Assembly: GCA_903829855.1 (NCBI GenBank)
Contig: CAIKRN010000206.1
Span: 1 to 24,453 of the forward strand
Length of the DNA: 24,453 bases
Direction: 5' to 3'
Source of the DNA: an uncultured Opitutia bacterium
Lineage (GTDB): Bacteria > Verrucomicrobiota > Verrucomicrobiia > Opitutales > UBA953
The first letter of the stretch is position 1, and each line of letters starts with the position of its first letter. The notes under the pieces are model-generated. The model was not told the origin of the DNA and searched no databases. It saw only the letters and a program-made list of their open reading frames with translations. The position numbers and the translations under genes were made by a program. Below, piece after piece: positions 1 through 6,864 of the stretch.

Positions 1-1719
1 TGGCTGGTGCCGCTCAAGGTGCTCGCCCTAGGTTTTTCGGGACAGTTCCGCGGGGTCTTCTATTATTTTCGCTTGCCCGATGCCTTGCGCATGGGCGTGG
101 CCCTGGCGGTGACTACGGCCATCGCCCTGATTCTGCCATCGGTGGTCGGCGGGGTTGATCCAGCCAGCGCCTTCGGACTTCCCCGCGGCGTCACCCTGGT
201 GGACTTCAACCTCTCCCTAATTCTCTTCATCGGCTTTCGCGTTTCCATCCGCACCCTTCGCGAGCGCTTCTGGACTAAGAATGGCGGGGCGCCTGGCATC
301 GTCGAGCGCATCGCCATTGTGGGCGCGGGGCAAGTGGGAGCGCAGCTAGCCGCCGATTTGATCGCCCGGCGCGGGCATGGGATTGAGCCCGTCTGCTTCC
401 TTGATGACGATATCAGCAAGCATCGGTTAAACATTCATGGAGTGCCGGTCATCGGCGCCCCCGAGCTGATGTCGGAGCTAGCGGAGAAATACGGCGTCAC
501 CGAAATCATTCTAGCGCTACCCGCGAACAGCGTGCGACGGATTCGCGAGGTAAGTTCGCTCGCGACAGCGAGCGGCCTCCGCGTGTTGGTGGTGCCCTCG
601 ATGACCGAGCTAGCCGGTGGTCGCGTGCGCGCCTCCGATCTCCGCCCCATCTCGGTTGAAGACTTATTAGGTCGCGAGCCAGCCAAACTCGATGATGAGG
701 CCATCGATGCGATGATTGCCGGCCGCATCGTGATGGTGACCGGGGCGGGAGGTAGTATCGGCACCGAGATTTGTCGTCAAGTGGCCGCCCGCCAGCCCGC
801 CCGGATTATCATTTTAGACCAATGCGAGGTGCTGCTTTACCAGTGCGAGCAGGAGTTGATTGGGGCCGGGGCCGGAGCACTGATTTCCCCGGTGGTCGCC
901 GACGTGACGGATGAAGCCCGCTTGCGGCATCTGTTTGCGACGCTCCGTCCGAGCCTAGTCTTGCATGCGGCCGCGCATAAGCATGTCCCCTTGATGGAAT
1001 CCCAGCCGGGCGAAGCCCTGCAAAACAACGTGCTCGGTACGGCCGTAGTGGCGCAACTGGCGGCCGAGTTCGGGGTGGAGAAGTTCGTCCTGATTTCCTC
1101 CGACAAGGCCGTCAACCCAACGAATGTCATGGGCGCCACTAAGCGACTCGCCGAATTAGTGGTGCAGGCGATGCAATCCCGCCCGGCTAACCGGACGAGT
1201 TTTGTCGCAGTGCGCTTTGGCAATGTGCTGGGTTCGTCCGGCTCCGTCATCCCAATTTTCCGTAAGCAGATTGCCGCGGGCGGACCGGTGACCGTGACCC
1301 ATCCCGATGTGAAGCGGTACTTCATGACCATCCCGGAGGCCGTGGGGCTCGTGCTACAAAGTGCTACCCTCGGCGGCGGTGGCGAAATTCTGGTACTCGA
1401 AATGGGCCAGCCCTTGAAGATTATCGATGTGGCCCGCCAACTCGTGGAGCTCAGCGGTTTGCGGCCAGATATCGACATCGAGATCCGTATCACCGGGCTG
1501 CGCCCCGGCGAGAAATTGGTCGAGGAGTTGCAGCATGAGGGCGAACAGTATCGTCCGACCGAACACCCGCGGGTCTTCCGCTTTGTTGTCGACCACCCGC
1601 GCCATGCGGAATTGCCCGACCTCCTTGCCCGGGTGAAGGCCTTGATTCCGCTCGATCGCCAGCCGTGCAAGCTCGGCATCCGTGAGTTGGTGCCGGAATA
1701 TTCGCCTTACCTAGAGTAG
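1..1719 (+). CDS. FlaA1/CapD-type nucleotide-sugar epimerase/dehydratase, 5'-truncated by window edge
   Basis: Probable UDP-GlcNAc 4,6-dehydratase-type enzyme of the membrane-bound WbpM/PglF class, making modified sugars for capsule, O-antigen or glycans. The frame is open to base 1, so the N-terminus is missing. A GTG at 7 is the first possible start inside the window, and full-length relatives carry about four N-terminal membrane helices. Numbering from that GTG, hydrophobic segments lie near 29-47 and 65-78. A CoA/NAD-binding-like Rossmann motif GAGQVG lies at 106-111 and a second, catalytic Rossmann motif TGAGGSIG at 245-252. SSDKAV is at 364-369. The usual YxxxK is M375xxxK379, which matches the Ser-Met-Lys triad known in long WbpM-like members, so this is a family trait and not a lesion. 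C-terminal LRPGEKLVEEL is also typical. It ends 51 bases before purE, so it could be read with it. The sugar product cannot be told from the sequence. Confidence 0.9.
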   Translation, partial: WLVPLKVLALGFSGQFRGVFYYFRLPDALRMGVALAVTTAIALILPSVVGGVDPASAFGLPRGVTLVDFNLSLILFIGFRVSIRTLRERFWTKNGGAPGIVERIAIVGAGQVGAQLAADLIARRGHGIEPVCFLDDDISKHRLNIHGVPVIGAPELMSELAEKYGVTEIILALPANSVRRIREVSSLATASGLRVLVVPSMTELAGGRVRASDLRPISVEDLLGREPAKLDDEAIDAMIAGRIVMVTGAGGSIGTEICRQVAARQPARIIILDQCEVLLYQCEQELIGAGAGALISPVVADVTDEARLRHLFATLRPSLVLHAAAHKHVPLMESQPGEALQNNVLGTAVVAQLAAEFGVEKFVLISSDKAVNPTNVMGATKRLAELVVQAMQSRPANRTSFVAVRFGNVLGSSGSVIPIFRKQIAAGGPVTVTHPDVKRYFMTIPEAVGLVLQSATLGGGGEILVLEMGQPLKIIDVARQLVELSGLRPDIDIEIRITGLRPGEKLVEELQHEGEQYRPTEHPRVFRFVVDHPRHAELPDLLARVKALIPLDRQPCKLGIRELVPEYSPYLE

Positions 1720-1770
1720 TTTTGCAGGTTCGGGCTTCACAGGCGGGCAAGCCTTGGCCACGCTACGCCT

Positions 1771-2292
1771 ATGGCTCGTGCGCTTTCCTCCGTTCCCAAG
1801 GTCGGCATCATTATGGGCTCCCAATCGGATTGGGAGACGATGATGAATACCGCCGAGACCCTCAAGAAGCTCGGCGTTGCTTACGAGGCCGAGGTGGTGA
1901 GCGCCCATCGCACGCCTCTTAAATTAAAGGATTACGCCCTGGCCGCCCGGTCCCGCGGCCTGCAGGTCATCATCGCTGGTGCCGGTGGCGCCGCGCATCT
2001 TCCGGGGATGGTGGCGGCAATGACTTCTTTGCCCGTGTTGGGCGTACCGGTGCAATCCAAGTCTCTGGACGGCATCGACTCCCTTCTCTCGATTGTGCAG
2101 ATGCCCGCGGGAATTCCGGTACATACCTTTGCCGTTGGCCGGGCCGGGGCGGTCAACGCCGCGCTCGGTGCGGCGGCCATCCTCGCTCTGTCTGATCCGA
2201 AGTTAGCGAAAAAACTCGATGCTTACCGCGCCGCGCAAACGAAGGCCGTGCTCGATAACCCGATTCCTGGCCGTAAGGGCAAGAAGCGTTAA
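1771..2292 (+). CDS. purE: N5-carboxyaminoimidazole ribonucleotide mutase (PurE, class I)
   Basis: Cytosolic enzyme of de novo purine synthesis that converts N5-CAIR, made by PurK, to CAIR. The 173-residue product has the family length and shows the phosphate/ribose-binding motif GSQSD at 16-20, SAHRTP at 44-49 (catalytic His) and GAGGAAHLPGM at 70-80. It is class I (mutase) because purK follows after only 3 bases. The C-terminal tail GRKGKKR is basic and variable in the family. The start is ATG 1771. No Shine-Dalgarno sequence is visible in front of it, and in-frame ATGs further in would remove the first beta strand. It probably shares an mRNA with purK. Identity is certain from the motifs and the neighbour. 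Confidence 0.97.
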   Translation: MARALSSVPKVGIIMGSQSDWETMMNTAETLKKLGVAYEAEVVSAHRTPLKLKDYALAARSRGLQVIIAGAGGAAHLPGMVAAMTSLPVLGVPVQSKSLDGIDSLLSIVQMPAGIPVHTFAVGRAGAVNAALGAAAILALSDPKLAKKLDAYRAAQTKAVLDNPIPGRKGKKR

Positions 2293-2295
2293 GCC

Positions 2296-3429
2296 ATGGA
2301 GCACCCTCTGCTACCTGGTGGCACCATCGGTATTCTCGGCGGCGGCCAGCTCGGCCGGATGTCCGCCATCGCGGCCCGCCGGATGGGCTATAAGGTGCGC
2401 ACGTTTGACCCTTCGTCCGGCGCTTGTGCCGCGGGCATCGCCGACGAACACGTGACAGCCGAGTGGAGTGACACGGCCGCACTTACCCGCTTCGCACAAG
2501 GTTGCGGACGGATCACGCTCGAGTTCGAGAATATCCCGCCGGCGACCGTCGAGTTCGTCGCAAAGTCCGTGCCCAGTCACCCTTCGGCTAAGGTCTTAGC
2601 CATCTGCCAGAATCGCCGCCGAGAGAAAGAGTTTCTCCGCACAGCGGGTATCCCTTGTGCCAACTTCGCCGTGGTGTCCTCGCTCGTTGAATTACAGGCA
2701 GCCGTGAAGAGCATCGGTTTCCCCTGTGTATTGAAGACCGCGGATTTCGGTTATGATGGCAAAGGTCAGGTCAAGTTGCCGACCGCCGAGGCGGATCTCA
2801 CGGCAGCGTGGAATAAGATTGGTGGCGCCGTAGGGGTACTTGAAGCGTGGGTGCCGTTCCAGATGGAGATTTCGGTACTTGTGGCGCGTACGGTTGATGG
2901 TCGCACCGCAGTCTACGACCCGGCCGAAAATATCCATCGGAACCACATCCTGCACCTCTCGATTTCGCCAGCCCGTATCTCCGAAGCCACCGCCACCGAG
3001 GCGCGTGCCTTGGCGCTCAGCATCGCCGAGAAGATCAGCCTCGTCGGCCTCCTCGCTGTAGAGATGTTCGTGAAGGACGGACGGATCGTCGTGAATGAAC
3101 TGGCTCCGCGACCGCACAACAGCGGCCACCAGACTTTCGACGCCAATGAAACCAGCCAGTTTGAGCAACACATCCGCGCCGTGTGCGGCCTGCCGCTTGG
3201 CGGCACGATGCCGCTCGCGCCATCCGCGATGGTTAACCTCCTCGGCGATCTTTGGCGCAATGGGCAGGAGCCCGATTGGACCAAGGTCCTGGCGGATCCT
3301 TCCGCGAAACTTCACTTGTACGATAAGGGCAAGGCTGCGCCTGGCCGTAAGATGGGCCACATCACCGTCACCGCGCCGACGCTCGAAGAAGCGATTCGCC
3401 GCGCCGAAGCACTGCACGCCGCGCTCTGA
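2296..3429 (+). CDS. purK: N5-carboxyaminoimidazole ribonucleotide synthase (PurK, ATP-grasp)
   Basis: Uses ATP and bicarbonate to carboxylate AIR to N5-CAIR, the substrate of PurE. The 377 residues are normal for the family. The N-terminal pre-ATP-grasp domain shows GILGGGQLGRM at 12-22. The ATP-grasp core has the nucleotide-binding Lys at 147 (CVLKT), YDGKGQ at 153-158, the metal-binding region LLAVEMF at 252-258 and the diagnostic PurK motif NELAPRPHNSGH at 267-278. It lies 3 bases after purE, so the two are surely co-transcribed. Its TGA stop (3427-3429) directly abuts the stop of the opposing membrane-protein gene, and together they form TGATCA. No terminator hairpin is visible between the two. 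Confidence 0.97.
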   Translation: MEHPLLPGGTIGILGGGQLGRMSAIAARRMGYKVRTFDPSSGACAAGIADEHVTAEWSDTAALTRFAQGCGRITLEFENIPPATVEFVAKSVPSHPSAKVLAICQNRRREKEFLRTAGIPCANFAVVSSLVELQAAVKSIGFPCVLKTADFGYDGKGQVKLPTAEADLTAAWNKIGGAVGVLEAWVPFQMEISVLVARTVDGRTAVYDPAENIHRNHILHLSISPARISEATATEARALALSIAEKISLVGLLAVEMFVKDGRIVVNELAPRPHNSGHQTFDANETSQFEQHIRAVCGLPLGGTMPLAPSAMVNLLGDLWRNGQEPDWTKVLADPSAKLHLYDKGKAAPGRKMGHITVTAPTLEEAIRRAEALHAAL

Positions 3430-3882
3430 TCAGTCGAGTAACTCGGGCTTACAGCTGAAGAGTTCGATAGGGATCTGACCGAGGGAAAGAAACAATAAGA
3501 CTGCCTGGAAGACAGGAATCTTCGCTTTTATATGGGCGTTCTGGGCGATGTAATTCTTCGCCATGACTTCGCAGATCATCGTAAAGGCAAAGAGTACGGA
3601 GGCCACGCAGAGTACAGCGAAGAACCAACCCCAGGCTTTGCTTTTGGCGATTTGGCGCCAAGGGAGAAAGAGCAGTCCCGCATATGCGATAAAGAACCAG
3701 CATTCCGCGCGCAGGGCCGCCGGGAATGTGACGATCGCGGGGAGCCAGCGAGGCGCAATGTGCAGCGGGCCGACGATGATACCACCGTTAAGTTCGTTAA
3801 TACCCAGACCCAAGCTGAGCAACCCGAACGTCACCGCAATGATGCGTCCGTAGCGAATTCGTTGGTCGGTGACGGCGTTCAT
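3430..3882 (-). CDS. Hypothetical four-helix membrane protein
   Basis: I do not recognise this 150-residue protein. The frame is open further upstream to 4008, but that would overlap prmA, so ATG 3882 (MNAVTDQ...) is chosen. It lies 38 bases after the prmA stop. Hydrophobic segments lie at about 13-29 (possibly extending to 37), 60-75, 84-105 and 123-142, with short charged loops, so it is probably a small inner-membrane protein with four helices. There is no signal peptide and no catalytic motif. A single Cys (144) sits near the C-terminus, in LFSCKPELLD. It probably rides on the purN-prmA transcript as the last gene. It ends with a TGA that abuts the purK stop head-on. A coding assignment is supported by its membrane-protein composition and by the tight fit between its neighbours. 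Confidence 0.75.
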   Translation of the reverse strand: MNAVTDQRIRYGRIIAVTFGLLSLGLGINELNGGIIVGPLHIAPRWLPAIVTFPAALRAECWFFIAYAGLLFLPWRQIAKSKAWGWFFAVLCVASVLFAFTMICEVMAKNYIAQNAHIKAKIPVFQAVLLFLSLGQIPIELFSCKPELLD

Positions 3883-3920
3883 GATGCTAACAAAATAAGA
3901 AGATCCGAAGACGCAAACGT

Positions 3921-4808
3921 TCAGAGCGGACGGAAGAGCGCGACATCGCTCCATTCGCCCATGATGCGGCCATCGGACTTCATCCCATCGCCCCACGCTT
4001 CGCGACACTTGGCCTCGAAGTGGGCGCGGACAGAGTCCTGCTCTTTGGCCAGAATGCCGCTCAGGGCAAGGACGCCGCCGGGGCTGACCGAGTCGACGAG
4101 GTTATCGGCGTAGATGCAGAGGACGTCGCTGATGATATTGGCGAGCACGACATCGGCTCGGCCGGTGAGCCGGAAGCCTTCTTCAAGCCCGGCGTGGTGG
4201 AAAGCCACCGCCTCATCGGCGATGCCGTTCTCACTGCGATTGGCGATGCTCACCCGAACGGATTCTGGGTCGCGATCGAAGCCGGCAATGCGACTGCAGC
4301 CGAGTTTGGCGGCGGAGAAGGCGAGGATGCCAGAGCCACAGCCGGCGTCGGTCACCGAAACTTTAGCCGCCGGGTGGGCTTCCAGAAAATCCATGAGGCG
4401 AATCGCACAGAGGCGAGTCGTTGGGTGGTCGCCCGTACCGAAGGCCAGGCCAGCGTCGAACCAGATTACGGCGGCGTCCGTAGGTACTGCGTACTTTCCA
4501 CGCATCCAAGCCGGGACCCAATGCAAGCGACCGTAATCCCAAGGCTTCAGGTGCTCTTTGTAGGCTTCCTTCCAATCCTTGTCGGCGAGAATGGTTTCGT
4601 CGTAGGCCTCAGGGAGTTTTTTAAAGGCCTTGCGCAGTCCGGCCCAGGCTTCATCCGCTTCTGGTTTCGTCTCGAAGTAGCCCATCACGAAGTGCGGCTT
4701 CCCCGGGCCTTCATGGAAGAGCATCCAGTTCGAGCGGGTAAGCTCGCAGAAATGGTCCTCGAGGGGCTGGACCATGTCCTCATGGATGGGGCACTTCAGT
4801 TCGATCAT
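3921..4808 (-). CDS. prmA: Ribosomal protein L11 methyltransferase (PrmA)
   Basis: SAM-dependent methyltransferase that trimethylates amino groups of ribosomal protein L11 in the cytosol. The 295 residues are the usual PrmA length. An N-terminal L11-recognition domain (about 1-100) is followed by the family hallmark FGTGDHPTT at 123-131. Then comes the SAM-binding motif I DAGCGSGIL at 154-162, an acidic end of strand 2 (FDRD, 177-180), and DVVLANI at 219-225, which corresponds to the substrate-side N-I motif. The start ATG overlaps the purN stop as ATGA (4805-4808), which implies translational coupling. A role in purine metabolism is not implied; the pairing is positional. Confidence 0.95.
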   Translation of the reverse strand: MIELKCPIHEDMVQPLEDHFCELTRSNWMLFHEGPGKPHFVMGYFETKPEADEAWAGLRKAFKKLPEAYDETILADKDWKEAYKEHLKPWDYGRLHWVPAWMRGKYAVPTDAAVIWFDAGLAFGTGDHPTTRLCAIRLMDFLEAHPAAKVSVTDAGCGSGILAFSAAKLGCSRIAGFDRDPESVRVSIANRSENGIADEAVAFHHAGLEEGFRLTGRADVVLANIISDVLCIYADNLVDSVSPGGVLALSGILAKEQDSVRAHFEAKCREAWGDGMKSDGRIMGEWSDVALFRPL

Positions 4809-5386
4809 GGGGCAAGGCTTTCGCTCAGTCGGGCGATCACCGCGGGGAGCAACGTGTGCTCCGCGGCGTGGATTTTATTCGCGAACGATTCTAGGGTATC
4901 GTCAGGCGTGCGGCGGACGCGGGTCTGGCCGAGGTGGGCGCCGCCATCGATCTCGGCATTAACCCAATGGACGGTGCAGCCAGCCTCCGGCACATTCGCC
5001 GCCCAAGCCTGGCCGATACCATCGAGACCCGGGAATGTTGGGAGTAGGCTGGGGTGCAGATTGATGATCCGGCCAGAGAAAGCCTCGAGGAGGGGGGCCT
5101 TGATGACGCGCATGAAGCCCGCCAAGACGACCAAGTCGACCCGTTCAGCTTTCAAAGCCTCGGCCCAAGCGTGTTCACGCTCCGGGGCGAACTTGGTTTT
5201 AAAGGGCCCAGTATCCAGGAAGCAGGCCGGGACTCCGTATTTCGGGCCGAGATCGAGCATCTTGGCCGTGGGTACGTCGCACCAAATCCCAACTACCTTT
5301 GCCTTGCCGAGGCGCCCTTCAGCTTGGGCGCGGAGGACGGCGTCGGCATTGGAGCCGCGACCAGAGCCAAGGAGGGCGACGCGCAT
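4805..5386 (-). CDS. purN: Phosphoribosylglycinamide formyltransferase (PurN)
   Basis: Transfers the formyl group from 10-formyl-THF to GAR in purine synthesis. The open frame extends to 5509, but the conserved N-terminal strand begins at ATG 5386 with RVALLGSGRGSN, which gives 193 residues and a match to the family length. The catalytic triad is visible as N109 and H111 in INLHPSLLP (108-116) and D147 in VNAEIDGG. LAGFMRV at 88-94 is also typical. It is the first gene of the purN-prmA-membrane protein unit and is transcribed divergently from the NamZ-like gene. The 128-base gap (5387-5514) must hold promoters for both directions, but I see no convincing consensus boxes there. Confidence 0.95.
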   Translation of the reverse strand: MRVALLGSGRGSNADAVLRAQAEGRLGKAKVVGIWCDVPTAKMLDLGPKYGVPACFLDTGPFKTKFAPEREHAWAEALKAERVDLVVLAGFMRVIKAPLLEAFSGRIINLHPSLLPTFPGLDGIGQAWAANVPEAGCTVHWVNAEIDGGAHLGQTRVRRTPDDTLESFANKIHAAEHTLLPAVIARLSESLAP

Positions 5387-5514
5387 ACATTGAAGGTGGA
5401 GGCCTAGCCGTTCTCTGCAAACGGATTTTCGACCCACCGCGGCGTTCGTCCGAAAAGTAAATTCAGACTTTGAACCTGACAGTAAAACCTTGAGGATACG
5501 CACACCCAAATCCC

Positions 5515-6864
5515 ATGGACCGACGCGAGTTTCTTCACCTCACCGCTCTGGGATCTCTCGGCGCTACTTTTGTTACCGGTTGCTCAGGTGGCGCCAGCGG
5601 CAGCACTCCCACCCCAGGACCGACTTCCGCGGTGGCCCCGGCGGCACCCGCAAGTGTGAAGGTCGCACCGCGGCCGTCGACCGCCCGCGGCCGTATCATG
5701 CTCGGTATCGATAGCTTGGAAGCCGATGGCTTCGCGTCGCTGCGCGGGCTCCGTTGTGGGCTCGTGACGCATCGTGCGGGCGTCAATGGCATGGGATTAC
5801 GCACCGCCGATGTGCTCGCCCGCGCCCCCGGCGTGAAGCTTATCAAACTCTTTGGCCCGGAGCACGGCATTGACGGCAATGCCGCCGCCGAAATTGCGAT
5901 TAAGAATGCTAAGGACGCGCGCACGGGACTACCGGTCTATTCACTCTACGGGGCTACGCGTAAGCCAACGCCCGAGATGCTCGCGGGCCTTGATGCCATC
6001 GTGATCGATTTTCAAGACGTCGGTTCGCGCTCCTATACTTACATCAGTTGCATGCGCTATGTGATCGAAGCGTGCTTCTCGCTCGACCGACCTATTCGCG
6101 TCATCGTTCTCGACCGTCCCAATCCGTTGGGTGGCGAAAAAGTCGACGGACCATTCCTTGATCGGAAATGGCGGAGCTATGTGGGCGCTTATGAAATGCC
6201 GTACGTACACGGCCTGACGATTGGCGAAATTGCCCGCTGGGCCGTAGCCACGCCCGGCGTGTTGGAAATGGATGACGCCAAGCGCCGCCGCGGTGTTCTG
6301 GAAGTCATCCCGATGCGCGGTTGGACGCGCGCGATGACTTGGGATCGGACGGGTTTGAATTGGACGCCGACGTCTCCACGTATTCCGACCGCCAAGGCGG
6401 CGATGGGGTACGCGATGGTTGGACTGGGCTGCCAGCTGGGCGAATTCAGTCACAGCTTCGGCGACCAGATGCCTTTCCGGTTCATCAAATATAGCCGCCG
6501 ACACTCGACGGATATCGTCGCGGCGCTCGGCAACGCCGTGCCGGGATTGATTATGGAGCCGCGCACGATGCCCGACGGCACGCAGGGTGTTTATCTTTCT
6601 ATTGGGGATTACCCAAGCTTCCGCCCCACGGCGATATCCTTACATATGATGCGACAGGCTTGCATTTGGGATCCCAGTAATCCTTTCGCCAAAGCGACGA
6701 AGAGCGAACGTGAACTCTTCATCAAGCATACCGGCAGCGAGGCCTTCTTCGAAGACCTTCGGACCCGCGGGGCGAAGGTCGATCTCGCCCGCTGGATGTC
6801 CCAATGGACTGCCGACGGGGTGGCCTTCCGTGCGCGCACCAACCCGTTCAAGCTCTACGCCTGA
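5515..6864 (+). CDS. namZ: NamZ-like exo-beta-N-acetylmuramidase (DUF1343), predicted Tat lipoprotein
   Basis: Member of the DUF1343/YbbC family, whose characterised member NamZ (GH171) releases terminal N-acetylmuramic acid from peptidoglycan fragments. The 449 residues contain the family motifs LFGPEHGIDG (112-121), DFQDVGSRSYTY (165-176) and LDRPNPLGG (199-207). The N-terminus has an RR pair at 3-4 (DRREFL), a hydrophobic stretch and a lipobox with Cys at 23 (VTGC). A Pro/Ala/Thr/Ser-rich linker to about 57 follows. It should therefore be exported, probably by Tat, and lipid-anchored facing the periplasm. No other MurNAc-recycling gene lies nearby, so context does not add to the assignment. 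Its TGA abuts the PurF stop as TGATCA at 6862-6867. Enzymatic specificity is inferred from the family. Confidence 0.88.
   Translation: MDRREFLHLTALGSLGATFVTGCSGGASGSTPTPGPTSAVAPAAPASVKVAPRPSTARGRIMLGIDSLEADGFASLRGLRCGLVTHRAGVNGMGLRTADVLARAPGVKLIKLFGPEHGIDGNAAAEIAIKNAKDARTGLPVYSLYGATRKPTPEMLAGLDAIVIDFQDVGSRSYTYISCMRYVIEACFSLDRPIRVIVLDRPNPLGGEKVDGPFLDRKWRSYVGAYEMPYVHGLTIGEIARWAVATPGVLEMDDAKRRRGVLEVIPMRGWTRAMTWDRTGLNWTPTSPRIPTAKAAMGYAMVGLGCQLGEFSHSFGDQMPFRFIKYSRRHSTDIVAALGNAVPGLIMEPRTMPDGTQGVYLSIGDYPSFRPTAISLHMMRQACIWDPSNPFAKATKSERELFIKHTGSEAFFEDLRTRGAKVDLARWMSQWTADGVAFRARTNPFKLYA

Noticed and set aside
1..1719. Apparent loss of the catalytic Tyr (M375 in MxxxK) in the nucleotide-sugar dehydratase
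   Set aside because: Met at this position is known in the long WbpM/PglF subgroup, so it is not an inactivating mutation.
4020..5393. Long + strand open frame (457 codons) opposite prmA and purN
   Set aside because: It spans two confidently identified genes on the other strand and has low-complexity composition and no domain.
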